Shown here piece after piece: positions 9,495 to 17,692 of a stretch of DNA of 53,162 bases. This stretch comes from Actinotalea fermentans ATCC 43279 = JCM 9966 = DSM 3133. Lineage in GTDB: Bacteria > Actinomycetota > Actinomycetes > Actinomycetales > Cellulomonadaceae. The notes beneath the pieces were generated by a model. It was not told the DNA's origin and searched no databases. It saw only the letters and a program-made list of their open reading frames with translations. Position 1 is the first letter of the stretch. Each line of letters begins with the position of its first letter. The translations under genes and the position numbers were made by a program. The DNA lies in NCBI GenBank assembly GCA_000767215.1, contig AXCX01000006.1:1-53162 (forward strand). Direction: 5' to 3'.

Positions 9495-10334
9495 GTGTTC
9501 TCGCTGGAGAAGGCTCGGGAGGCAGGGGCGGCGGCCGCGCGCGCCGGTCGCGTGCAGCCGGTCCTCGCGCGGATCGTCGCCGACGGCGACAGGTTCTACC
9601 GCGGCCACGAAGGCGGCTTCCCGGCCGACGACGTGGTCTCGGTTTCAGATGCGCTCGACGCGATCGACGGGGTTCGCTTCGCCGGCGTGACGTCGTTCCC
9701 CACTGCACTGTTCGACGTCGAGAGCGGCGCGGTGCGCACCACGCCGAACCTCCGCACGCTCACGGCCGCGAAGGTGGCGCTCGACGCGACGGGCCGCACC
9801 GGCGTCGAGCTCAATGCCCCGGGCACGACGTCGACGGCGATGCTCGCGATGCTCGCCGAGGCCGGAGCGACGCAGGTCGAGCCGGGCCATGGCCTTACGG
9901 GCACGACGCCCTGGCACGCGGTCACGGACCTCGTCGAGGAGCCCGCGGTGGCGTACGTGACGGAGGTGTCGCACCTCTGGGCGGGTGAGGCGTTCGTCTT
10001 CGGCGGCGGGCTGTACGTCGACCCCGTGCTCGGGCGCACGCCGACCCGGGCGCTGGTCGTACCGGCCGGCGGTGGGCTGGCCGACGCGCGTCTGTTCGAC
10101 GTCGACATGCCCGCACCTGAGGCGATCGACTACTACGCGACGATCCCGCTCGAGGGGGCGCCGGTGCGCCCGGGTGACACGGTCATCATGGGTTTCCGCC
10201 CCCAGGTGTTCGTCTCGCGGTCGCTCACGGTGGGTATCGCAGGGGTGGGCGGTGCGCCGACCGCCGGGGTGCCGTGGTCGGCCGATGGCGCCCGGCCGCT
10301 CAGTCTCACCGACACGACGGGGGGCGCCCGATGA
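9495..10334 (+). CDS. N-terminally truncated YhfX-like PLP-dependent protein
   Basis: This 279-aa frame matches the C-terminal two thirds of YhfX/alanine-racemase-like PLP enzymes (TSFPTALF, TPNLRTL, APGTTSTAML, VEPGHGLTGTTPWH, VAYVTEVSHLW, FGGGLYVDP). The family is usually near 390 aa. About the first 110 residues, including the PLP-binding lysine region, are missing, and no continuation is visible in 9404-9494. The GTG assigned as start lies inside the homologous stretch (TVFSLEKA), so the frame is probably a remnant. Its stop overlaps the start of the ATPase gene, showing these three genes once formed a coupled operon unrelated to GH127. Confidence 0.65.
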   Translation: MFSLEKAREAGAAAARAGRVQPVLARIVADGDRFYRGHEGGFPADDVVSVSDALDAIDGVRFAGVTSFPTALFDVESGAVRTTPNLRTLTAAKVALDATGRTGVELNAPGTTSTAMLAMLAEAGATQVEPGHGLTGTTPWHAVTDLVEEPAVAYVTEVSHLWAGEAFVFGGGLYVDPVLGRTPTRALVVPAGGGLADARLFDVDMPAPEAIDYYATIPLEGAPVRPGDTVIMGFRPQVFVSRSLTVGIAGVGGAPTAGVPWSADGARPLSLTDTTGGAR

Positions 10335-11080
10335 CCGCCACGACCACCACGTCTCCGCTGGTCCTGCGAGGCCTGAGCAAGCACTTCGGGGGCGTCGTTG
10401 CTGTCGAGCGGTTCGACCTCGAGGTCGCCGCCGGCGAGATCGTCGCGCTCGTCGGCGACAACGGCGCCGGCAAGTCCACGCTCGTGAAGATGATCTCGGG
10501 CCTGTACCAGCCGACGGACGGGGAGATCGTCATCCACGGCAAGCCCGTGCACTTCAGGGACGCCTCCGACGCGCGGGCCGCAGGTGTCGAGGTCGTCTAC
10601 CAGGACCTGGCCCTCGTCGACCAGCAGCCTGTCTACATGAACCTCTTCCTCGGCCGAGAGCTGCGGAAGCCGTTCACGGGTGTCCTCGACCGGCGCCGGA
10701 TGGCGGACGAGACCCAGCGGCTCATCGACGAGCTCGACGTCCGCATCCCGTCGGCGCGTGCGGTGATCTCGGACCTGTCGGGTGGTCAGCGTCAGGGCAT
10801 CGCCATCGCGCGGGCCACCCACTGGGCGTCGGGACTCGTGCTGATGGACGAGCCAACCGCGGCGCTTGGCATCGCGGAGACCGCGCGGGTCGAGGACACG
10901 ATCATGCGGCTCAAGCAGCGCGGTGCCGCCGTACTCATCGTGTCGCACAACCTCGACCAGGTCTTCCGGCTCGCGGACCGTGTGGCCGTGCTGCGGCGCG
11001 GTCGTCAGGTCGGGGTCCGCGCCATCGGTGAGGTGGAGCGCAACGACATCGTCGGCATGATCACCGGGTTGGTGTCGTGA
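10331..11080 (+). CDS. Orphan sugar ABC transporter ATP-binding protein (FrcA/RbsA-like, single domain)
   Basis: A complete-looking 249-aa ABC ATPase. It has Walker A GDNGAGKST, signature LSGGQRQGIAIARA, Walker B LVLMDEP and switch histidine IVSHNLDQ. It resembles the single-domain ATPases of CUT2 monosaccharide importers (FrcA type), not MalK/MsmK, since it ends soon after the core without a regulatory domain. No matching permease or binding-protein gene is adjacent. The ATG overlaps the previous stop and its own stop overlaps the next GTG. With both neighbours truncated, this is probably the surviving middle of a lost importer operon. Confidence 0.85.
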   Translation: MTATTTTSPLVLRGLSKHFGGVVAVERFDLEVAAGEIVALVGDNGAGKSTLVKMISGLYQPTDGEIVIHGKPVHFRDASDARAAGVEVVYQDLALVDQQPVYMNLFLGRELRKPFTGVLDRRRMADETQRLIDELDVRIPSARAVISDLSGGQRQGIAIARATHWASGLVLMDEPTAALGIAETARVEDTIMRLKQRGAAVLIVSHNLDQVFRLADRVAVLRRGRQVGVRAIGEVERNDIVGMITGLVS

Positions 11081-11886
11081 CCGGGGAACCCGATGTCGCC
11101 CCGGTGGTACCCCTCGTCCTCCCCCAGTCGGGCGCCTCGCCGGACCTGCTCGCGGTCGTCGCCGGCGCGCGCGCCGCTGGCCGGCGGGTTGTCGCGTTCA
11201 CGAACGCCGCGGACAGTCCGCTGGCACGTGAGGCGGACGTCCACGTCGACCTGAGCGCGGGACCCGAGCGCTCGGTGGCGGCGACGAAGTCGTACACGGC
11301 CGAGCTCCTGGCCCTCTTCGCGACGGTTCGGGTCGCGGCGGGCGAGCCATGGGAGGCCGTGGTCGCCTGGGCCTCGGCGGCGGCCGACGTGGCCCGTGGA
11401 GCCGTCCCTGCGGCCGAGGAGTGGGCGCGGACCGTCGTCGCCGGCTGGGGCCGGCCGGACCACGCCGTGATGGTGGGTCGGGGGGCCAGCCTCGCGTCGG
11501 CGCTCGAGGGTGCGTTGAAGCTCGTCGAGACGTCCGGGATCGCGGCGTCCGGCTGGTCCTCGGCGGAGGTACGGCACGGCCCGCTCGGGCAGGTGTCGTC
11601 CGGGGTCCCGTTCGTCACGTTCGGGGTTGGCGCGCCCGGCGACCAGTCCACGGTCGATGCCGCCCTCGCCGCAGCGGACCTCGGCGCGCGGGTCATTGCC
11701 GTCGGGTGCGGGCACCCTGGTGCCGCGCACGTGTTCGAGATGGACGGACGAGCCGGGCTGGACCCGGCGCTCGTACCGCTCGTGGACATCATCGCGGCGC
11801 AGCACCTCGCCCTGGCTGCATCCCTCGGGCGCGGCCGCGACCCGGATCACCCGAGAGGGCTGTCGAAGGTGACACTCACGCGTTAG
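11077..11886 (+). CDS. N-terminally truncated SIS-domain sugar isomerase/deaminase-like protein
   Basis: A 269-aa protein of the sugar-isomerase family (like the isomerase half of GlmS and AgaS-type deaminases). QSGASPDL and GPERSVAATKSYTAELLAL belong to the first SIS domain, and the second half (GRGASLASALEGALKL, EVRHGPLG) is intact. Usual members are ~340 aa. About 75 residues at the start, including the first Rossmann strand, are missing, so activity is doubtful. The GTG overlaps the ATPase stop. The context suggests a former amino-sugar or similar catabolic operon now fragmented. Confidence 0.7.
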   Translation: MTGEPDVAPVVPLVLPQSGASPDLLAVVAGARAAGRRVVAFTNAADSPLAREADVHVDLSAGPERSVAATKSYTAELLALFATVRVAAGEPWEAVVAWASAAADVARGAVPAAEEWARTVVAGWGRPDHAVMVGRGASLASALEGALKLVETSGIAASGWSSAEVRHGPLGQVSSGVPFVTFGVGAPGDQSTVDAALAAADLGARVIAVGCGHPGAAHVFEMDGRAGLDPALVPLVDIIAAQHLALAASLGRGRDPDHPRGLSKVTLTR

Positions 11887-11919
11887 TGAGTTCGCCGGTC
11901 GGAGGTGACGCACGACTTC

Positions 11920-12215
11920 CCCGCTCCCGTGTTCTCCAAAGGGGTCGTGGGTTACTCCGTCAGCGACCGCACGGTTCCCTGAGAATCGTGGCGAACGCGC
12001 TGGTCAGTGCCGTGCATCAGCGACGCGATGTGGCGGGCGCGTGGTGCATCGGAGAGCGTCTTGTTCCGTTGCTGCAGAAGAACGTCCTGGAACGGGGTCG
12101 GTGGGATCGCTCGGATCGGGAGGCCGTGCTGTCGCCGGCGACGCCACAGAGGCTCGGTCGCCTGACTCCTGTCGAGTTCGGGGCGATCATGACCACTCAG
12201 ACCCGCTGTGTACCC
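11920..12215 (+). pseudogene. IS3-family transposase remnant
   Basis: Pieces of an IS3-type integrase-core transposase can be read in shifting forward frames: VFSKGVVGYSVSDR from about 11929, then IVANALVSAVHQRRDVAG, then LLQKNVLERGRW, then LGRLTPVEFGAIMTTQ near 12150-12205. These follow the order of the OrfB C-terminal half, but large parts (the HSDRGSQF and catalytic glutamate regions) are deleted and frames are broken. No terminal inverted repeats were found. The remnant lies exactly between the decayed operon and the LacI gene of operon B. Limits are approximate. Confidence 0.7.
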
Positions 12216-12229
12216 ATGCAGCGGATCCC

Positions 12230-13267
12230 TCACCGCCGGTGTGAGGTGAGTCCGGTGGACTCCCGGACGACCAGACGCGGTTCGACGGTGTGACGCCCGG
12301 GTGACGGTGCGCCCTCGATCGCCGCGACGAGGAGCTGCGCCGCTCGCTGTCCGAGCCCTTCCAGATTGAGGTCCAGGCTTGTCAGGGGAGGGGCGGAGTC
12401 GGCGGTCAGGACCTCCCAGTTGTCGAATCCGATCACGGCGATGTCGTCGGGCACGCCCCGGCCACTCTGCTGAACCACCTCCATCGCGCCTCGCGCTATC
12501 TGGTCGTTCGCGCAGACGAGGGAATCGACGTCTGGGTCGAGTTCAAGGACCACGCGTGCGGCAGTGCGCCCCCAGCTCTCTGACCAACTCCCGTAGTGCG
12601 GCCGACCACCGGCCCCGAGGGGTAGGGAGGCTTCCTCGAGACCGACGGTCACGCCCGCGGCCCGGTCACGAGCGGCGGCGAACGCGCTGTCACCGCCGAT
12701 GTGAGCGATCCGCCGTCGGCCCATCTGCACGAGGTGCTCCACCGCGCGGCGGCCCGCGGCGACGTCGTCAACGGCGACGGAGATGTCCTCATCCGACGTC
12801 GAGGGCGCGTACGCGTACACGACTGGGACCTCCGCATCGAGCGATAGCGGCGGTCGAGGGTCCGTGCTGTTGCCCACGACGATGAAGCCGTCGATCTGCC
12901 GCCGGAGCAACGCCCTGATGTGGTGTTGCTCGCGGATCGAGTCCCCGCGAGCGTCACAGAGGAAGACGGACAGTTGGCCGGCCCCGAACGCATCCTCTGC
13001 ACCCATGAGGATGGGGAGGCTGAAGCGACCCACGAGGTCACTGGTGAGCATGCCCACCGTGCCCGAGCGCCCGGCCGAGAGTCCTTGAGCCAGGGTGTTG
13101 AACTCAAACCCGAGTCTCTCTGCCGCGACCCGGACTCGCTCTCGCGTTGCGTCCCGCACGTCGCCCCGGCCGTTCAGGGCCTTCGAGGCGGTCGCGAGGG
13201 AGACGCCGGCGAAGGCCGCGACGTCCGCGAGCGTGACGCGGCGGCTGCCGGAGCCGGGCGACGACAT
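12230..13267 (-). CDS. LacI-family transcriptional regulator, divergent from operon B
   Basis: A 345-aa regulator with an N-terminal helix-turn-helix (RVTLADVAAFAGVSLATASK, residues ~9-28), a hinge and a sugar-binding effector domain (AEDAFGAGQ, VVYAYAPS, FDNWEVL). The ATG at 13267 is chosen because GAGGTG lies 5-10 bases upstream and the helix-turn-helix falls at the family position. A longer frame would run through the promoter and operator. It is transcribed away from the GH127 gene at 13365, with a near-perfect palindromic operator between them. It probably represses both itself and operon B until an imported sugar binds. Its stop abuts the transposase remnant. Confidence 0.93.
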   Translation of the reverse strand: MSSPGSGSRRVTLADVAAFAGVSLATASKALNGRGDVRDATRERVRVAAERLGFEFNTLAQGLSAGRSGTVGMLTSDLVGRFSLPILMGAEDAFGAGQLSVFLCDARGDSIREQHHIRALLRRQIDGFIVVGNSTDPRPPLSLDAEVPVVYAYAPSTSDEDISVAVDDVAAGRRAVEHLVQMGRRRIAHIGGDSAFAAARDRAAGVTVGLEEASLPLGAGGRPHYGSWSESWGRTAARVVLELDPDVDSLVCANDQIARGAMEVVQQSGRGVPDDIAVIGFDNWEVLTADSAPPLTSLDLNLEGLGQRAAQLLVAAIEGAPSPGRHTVEPRLVVRESTGLTSHRR

Positions 13268-13291
13268 CGATGCACCTCGCGGAGACGGTTC

Positions 13292-13320
13292 TTGACTGGG
13301 CCTGAGCATGAGCCTAGAGT
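13292..13320 (+). promoter_or_regulatory. Probable promoter of operon B
   Basis: TTGACT (13292-13297) and TAGAGT (13315-13320) are spaced by 17 bases. The predicted start point, about 7 bases downstream, falls inside the LacI operator. It is one of the best promoter matches in the window. Confidence 0.6.
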
Positions 13321-13322
13321 AC

Positions 13323-13356
13323 CCGAAACAAGCGAAAGCGCTTTCGAGAGTTTCGG
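13323..13356. promoter_or_regulatory. LacI-type operator, extended inverted repeat
   Basis: The core CGAAAGCGCTTTCG (13333-13346) is a perfect 14-bp palindrome with the central CG typical of LacI-family operators. Outer arms CCGAAAC (13323-13329) and GTTTCGG (13350-13356) are perfectly complementary and share the same centre at 13339.5, so the whole 34-bp element is a two-tier palindrome. It lies between the divergent LacI and GH127 genes and over the predicted transcription start. Confidence 0.8.
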
Positions 13357-13364
13357 AAAGGAGC

Positions 13365-15287
13365 ATGGCGATGGTGCGCGCCCGCGAGGCAGTCCCGGTC
13401 GCACCGGTCGGCGGCCGGCTTGCGCCGATCGGCGTCGGTGCTGTTGAGATCACCGGTGGCTTCTGGGCCGAGCGTCGGGCTGTGAACAGTGCAAGCACGC
13501 TCGAGCACTGCACCTCGTGGCTTGAGGAACTGGGTTGGCTGGCGAATTTCGACCGCGCCGCGGCAGGGCAGCGCAGCGAGCGGTCGGGCCGGGAGTTCGC
13601 CGACTCGGAGACCTACAAGGTCATAGAGGCGTGCGCCTGGGATGTGGCTGGCGCGGCGGACCCGCAAGCCCGGGAGACGGCCGAGCGGCTCTACCAGTCG
13701 TTGGCCGCGCGCGTCGTCGCGGCGCAGCAGCCGGATGGGTACCTCAACACGCGGTTCGGGGGAGCAGGGCAGCCGGAGCGTTACTCCGACCTTGCGTGGG
13801 GGCACGAGCTGTACTGCGCTGGTCACCTGATCCAGGCGGCGGTCGCCCGGCTTCGGACGGCGGGCGAGGACGCGTTCGTGCGTGCCGCATATCGGGTCGC
13901 GGACCACGTCTGCAGCGTGTTCGGGCCTGGTGGTGCGGAGCAGGTCTGTGGTCACCCCGAGATCGAGACGGCGTTGGCCGAGCTCGCCCGAGCAACGGGC
14001 GTCGACCGATACCGCCAGACGGCGGCGGCGTTCGTCGAGCGGCGCGGGCGCGGCCTGCTGCCCCCTTCGTTGTTCGGGTCTGCGTACTTCCAGGACGACG
14101 TGCCGGTCAGGGAAGCGACCGTACTCAGGGGTCACGCCGTACGAGCGCTGTACCTGTCTGCGGCGGCGGTGGACGTCGCCGTCGATACGGGGGACGACGA
14201 CCTCCTCGCGGCCGTCGTGCGCCAGTGGGACGCCACCCTGGCTCGACGGACCTACCTGACCGGCGGGATGGGCTCCCGCCTCATGGACGAGTCCTTCGGC
14301 GACGACTACGAGCTCCCTTCGGACGGCGCCTACGCCGAGACCTGTGCAGGCATCGCGTCGATCATGCTCGCGTGGAGGCTGCTCCTCGCTACCGGCGAAG
14401 AGAGGTTCGCCGACGCGATGGAACGCGCCATGTACAACATCGTGGCCGCGAGCGTCGGTCGGGACGGTCGTTCGTTCTTCTACGCGAACACCCTCCACCG
14501 CCGGGTCGCGGTCGACGATGTCGACCCGAGCACCCCGCATCCGCGTTCCGTGTCCGGGCTGCGAGCACCGTGGTTCGACGTGTCCTGCTGCCCGACCAAC
14601 TCAGCCCGGTTCCTGGCCAGTCTGCCCGGCTACGTCGCCACCGCCGATGGCGACGGGGTCCAGATTCACCAGTACGCGACGTCGCGGGTTCGGACGGTGG
14701 TCCGCGGGATGAACGTCGACCTGGACGTCGAGACGGACTACCCCGTGAGCGGGCGTGTTGCCGTCACAATCCGAACGGACGCCGCCGAGCCATGGTCTCT
14801 GAGCCTGCGCGTGCCGGAGTGGGCCGACGGAGGTGCACGGCTCGACGGCGTGCCGGTCGTCGGGCCCGTCGCACGTGTCACCCGTGCCTTCTCTTCGGGC
14901 GACACGGTGGTTCTGGACCTTCCTGTCGTACCCAGGCTGGTGCACCCGGACCATCGGATCGACGCCGTCCGCGGCACGGTCGCGGCGATGCGTGGACCGC
15001 TCGTCGAGTGCCTGGAGTCCATCGATCTCCCGCCCGGTGCACGCCTCGAGGACGTTGTCGTGTTGCCCGAGCCGCCGCGATTGGAAGCCGGCAGGGTCGT
15101 CCTCCGCGGCGTGACCGTGGAGGCCTCGCAGCAGCTTCCCTACCGGAGAGAACCAGACCGGTCTTCCCGGTCATCGGAGCCGTTCGACGTGGTGCTCGTG
15201 CCGTACCTCGAGCACGCCGAGCGAGGGCCGAGCGCCATGCGCGTCTGGCTGCCTCTAGCAACGCCGGACCCGGAGGCGACGGCATGA
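13365..15287 (+). CDS. GH127 beta-L-arabinofuranosidase, copy 2
   Basis: A 640-aa GH127 enzyme that would remove beta-L-arabinofuranose in the cytoplasm. The zinc-site motifs AETCAG and SCCPTN and the acid/base context DESFGDDYELP are present. Start 13365 follows AAAGGAG (13357-13363); an in-frame upstream ATG lies in the operator and is rejected. It is the first gene of operon B. It is clearly more divergent from copies 1 and 3 than they are from each other, including a proline-rich insertion after HRRVAVDDVD and a different C-terminal tail. Substrate preference may therefore differ. Confidence 0.93.
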   Translation: MAMVRAREAVPVAPVGGRLAPIGVGAVEITGGFWAERRAVNSASTLEHCTSWLEELGWLANFDRAAAGQRSERSGREFADSETYKVIEACAWDVAGAADPQARETAERLYQSLAARVVAAQQPDGYLNTRFGGAGQPERYSDLAWGHELYCAGHLIQAAVARLRTAGEDAFVRAAYRVADHVCSVFGPGGAEQVCGHPEIETALAELARATGVDRYRQTAAAFVERRGRGLLPPSLFGSAYFQDDVPVREATVLRGHAVRALYLSAAAVDVAVDTGDDDLLAAVVRQWDATLARRTYLTGGMGSRLMDESFGDDYELPSDGAYAETCAGIASIMLAWRLLLATGEERFADAMERAMYNIVAASVGRDGRSFFYANTLHRRVAVDDVDPSTPHPRSVSGLRAPWFDVSCCPTNSARFLASLPGYVATADGDGVQIHQYATSRVRTVVRGMNVDLDVETDYPVSGRVAVTIRTDAAEPWSLSLRVPEWADGGARLDGVPVVGPVARVTRAFSSGDTVVLDLPVVPRLVHPDHRIDAVRGTVAAMRGPLVECLESIDLPPGARLEDVVVLPEPPRLEAGRVVLRGVTVEASQQLPYRREPDRSSRSSEPFDVVLVPYLEHAERGPSAMRVWLPLATPDPEATA

Positions 15288-15361
15288 CAAACGCAGCACC
15301 GCAGGGGACCTGCGTCGGGCAAGGTGCCGCGACGCGCACACTGAGGGCGAGGAGGCCCACG

Positions 15362-16624
15362 ATGCACAGGATCATGCGCCGACGCGGCGCGCTCGCGGTT
15401 GCCACGGCGGCATCCGTGGCGGCCCTGGCCGCTTGCAGCGGCGGCGGTAGCGGCGAGGTAGAGGACTCCGCGACGCCGGCCGCCGAGGAAACGACCGAGA
15501 TCACCGTCGGGTACGCCGCCGGCTCCCTGGACGCGTACCTGGAAGCGATGTTCGACCGCGTCGAGTCGGAGCTCGGCGTCACCGTCACGCCCGTCGTCTA
15601 CCCCACCTACGACGACCAGCTGAACCAGCTGCCCAACCAGTTCGCTGCACAGACCGCGCCCGACATCATCCTGTGGGACAACGCAGCCCCCGTCGCCCAG
15701 TACGCGACCGAAGGTGTGATCCAGCCCATCGACGGCCTCGTCGCCGACGCGGGGGTCGACCTCGGCGCTTACCCCCAGGCCCTGGTGGACGGGTGGACGA
15801 TCGACGGCGGCCTCTACGCCGTCCCGTCATACCTGCAGAACTCGGCAATGATCTTCAACCTGGACGTCCTCAGCGCGGCAGGTGTGGCGGACGTTCCGAC
15901 GTCTGTCGAGGAGCTCGGACGAGTCGCCCAGCAGGTGAAGGACGAGACCGGCAACGCCGGCATCGTGGTCCTTGAGAACCTTTTCCATCTCACGCAGTAC
16001 GTGTTGGCGTTCGGCGGAGGCTGGGACTACGGGCGGACGATCGACTCGGCGGAGAACGTCGAGGCACTCCAGTGGCTCGCGGACCTGTACGGCACCGGTG
16101 CGGCCGCCTCGGCGCAGCAGCTCGGCGCAACGTGGGACGGCGAGGCGATCGCGGCGGGCACGGCGGCGATGTCGGACGGCGGTCCGTGGTACGTCGGCTT
16201 CATGGCCGGCTCCGCTCCGGACGTGAAGTACGAGATGCTCCCGATCCCCGGCGCGGACGGCTCGGGAGTCGTCACGACCTACGGCGGCGGCTTCAGCATC
16301 AACGCTCAGGCGACCGATCCGCAGACGGCGATGGATGTCGTCAAGGTCCTCACGGACGCCACGGCCCAGGAGGCGATCGTGTCGATGGAGGTCGGCTTCG
16401 TGCCGGCGATGACGCAGTTCGCGGCGGACTACCGAGGCGCCACGCCGCAGTACGCCGCATTCACCGACGAGGTGCTCGGTTCCGGCCGCACGCTCGACTA
16501 CCCGCTTCAGACGGCCGAGTTCGGGAACGCGCTCGTCTCGGGCTTCCAGGCCCTCGTCGCCAACCCGGGGAGCACCACGGCGGCAGAACTGCTCGCGGAC
16601 CTCCAGGAGCAGTTCGGTCAGTGA
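15362..16624 (+). CDS. Sugar ABC transporter solute-binding lipoprotein (operon B)
   Basis: A 420-aa family 1 binding protein. Basic residues (MHRIMRRRG), a hydrophobic stretch and the lipobox ALAAC with Cys25 are followed by an acidic linker. The mature sequence has the usual features of oligosaccharide-binding proteins (PDIILWDNAA, YAVPSYLQNSAMIFNLDVL). ATG 15362 follows GAGGAGG about 8 bases upstream. It lies 74 bases after the GH127 gene and would serve the permeases at 16718 and 17692. The ligand is unknown. The stop is followed by a 14-bp hairpin. Confidence 0.92.
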   Translation: MHRIMRRRGALAVATAASVAALAACSGGGSGEVEDSATPAAEETTEITVGYAAGSLDAYLEAMFDRVESELGVTVTPVVYPTYDDQLNQLPNQFAAQTAPDIILWDNAAPVAQYATEGVIQPIDGLVADAGVDLGAYPQALVDGWTIDGGLYAVPSYLQNSAMIFNLDVLSAAGVADVPTSVEELGRVAQQVKDETGNAGIVVLENLFHLTQYVLAFGGGWDYGRTIDSAENVEALQWLADLYGTGAAASAQQLGATWDGEAIAAGTAAMSDGGPWYVGFMAGSAPDVKYEMLPIPGADGSGVVTTYGGGFSINAQATDPQTAMDVVKVLTDATAQEAIVSMEVGFVPAMTQFAADYRGATPQYAAFTDEVLGSGRTLDYPLQTAEFGNALVSGFQALVANPGSTTAAELLADLQEQFGQ

Positions 16625-16651
16625 CCCGAGCCGCTGCGCGGCTCCGACCGT

Positions 16652-16697
16652 CGCGTCGGGCCCCCTCTTCTTCTCCTCCAATCGGGGGCCCGACGCG
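16652..16697 (+). terminator. Intercistronic hairpin after the operon B binding-protein gene
   Basis: A perfect 14-bp stem (16652-16665 with 16684-16697) closes an 18-base pyrimidine-rich loop. There is no T-run after it, and the permease start lies 20 bases downstream. It probably sets the ratio of binding protein to permease by attenuation or 3'-end protection. Confidence 0.7.
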
Positions 16698-16717
16698 GCA
16701 GATCACAGAGAGATGAC

Positions 16718-17692
16718 ATGACGACGATGCTCGATCGGCGGCCTGGACCTTCGCCCAGTTCCGGGCAGAGCGCCAGCGCTCAGCTCACCGGGCGCTGGCG
16801 CGGCCGGTGGCGACGCACGACCACCCGCGAGGCGGGCGCCGCATGGGTCATGCTGACCCCGGCGATCGTTCTGCTCGCGTGGTGGTTCGTCACCCCCATC
16901 GTGCAGTCGGTGGTTCTGAGCTTCCAGCAGGTGAGCAAGTTCCGGTTCGACGAGCGAACCTTCGTCGGCCTGCAGAACTACTCCGAGCTCTTCGCCGACG
17001 ACGCGTTCCGACGCTCGCTCGGGATCACAGCGACCTTCGTGCTCTTCGTGGTTCCCGCGCAGACGGTCCTGGCGATCCTCGTCGCCGCGACGCTCCAGGG
17101 CGTCGCGCGCGGCCGGACCCTCTTCCGCACGGTCTTCTTCGTCCCCTACATGACCTCGACCGTCGCGATCACGACGATCTTCATGCAGCTGTTCGTGAAG
17201 GGCGGCCCCGTGTCGTCCACCCTCGCCAGGTTCGGGACGCCGGACGTCACCTGGTACGCGGATACGGGGATGGCCCTCATCTTCCTGGTCATCGTGTACG
17301 TCTACATGTTCGTCGGCCTCTACATCGTGATCTTCGTCGGCGGGATGGAGAGCATCCCGGCGAGCCTCTACGAGGCGGCGACGATGGACGGCGCGGGGGT
17401 CGTGCGGCGCTTCTGGCACGTCACACTGCCCGGGCTGCGGCCCTATGCGGTCTTCGTCGTGGTCGCGGGCGTCATCCAGGCGATCCAGGTGTTCGACCAG
17501 GCGTACGTGATCTCTGGGGGGACGGTGCTCGGCAGTCCGGCGGGTGCGACGTCGACGATCGTCGTCTTCATCTACCAGCAGGCGTTCCGGCTGAACGCGA
17601 TCGGCTACGGAAGCGCTGCGACGGTGGTGCTGCTGGCCACCGTGATCATCGCCGGCGTGATCAGCCGTCGCATCGCTCCGAAGGAGGCATGA
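16718..17692 (+). CDS. Sugar ABC transporter permease, MalF/UgpA type (operon B)
   Basis: A 324-aa inner-membrane permease. A basic ~40-residue N-terminal tail precedes the first membrane segment (AAWVMLTPAIVLLAWWFVTP). The EAA loop is EAATMDGAGVVRRFWHVTLP, and VFDQAYVISGG is a typical MalF-type C-terminal motif. It pairs with the permease at 17692; the two genes overlap around an ATGATG. The ATPase must come from elsewhere. Confidence 0.92.
   Translation: MTTMLDRRPGPSPSSGQSASAQLTGRWRGRWRRTTTREAGAAWVMLTPAIVLLAWWFVTPIVQSVVLSFQQVSKFRFDERTFVGLQNYSELFADDAFRRSLGITATFVLFVVPAQTVLAILVAATLQGVARGRTLFRTVFFVPYMTSTVAITTIFMQLFVKGGPVSSTLARFGTPDVTWYADTGMALIFLVIVYVYMFVGLYIVIFVGGMESIPASLYEAATMDGAGVVRRFWHVTLPGLRPYAVFVVVAGVIQAIQVFDQAYVISGGTVLGSPAGATSTIVVFIYQQAFRLNAIGYGSAATVVLLATVIIAGVISRRIAPKEA

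Noticed and set aside
13535-16624. A 1029-codon frame that could be read as a fusion ending in the binding protein
   Set aside because: Its first ~600 residues are out-of-frame GH127 sequence; a lipoprotein signal with ribosome site at 15362 defines the real gene.
16652-16697. Reading the post-receptor hairpins as true operon terminators
   Set aside because: They lack T-tracts and permease genes start within about 20-75 bases downstream in the same direction, so full termination would cut each importer in two; attenuation is more likely.
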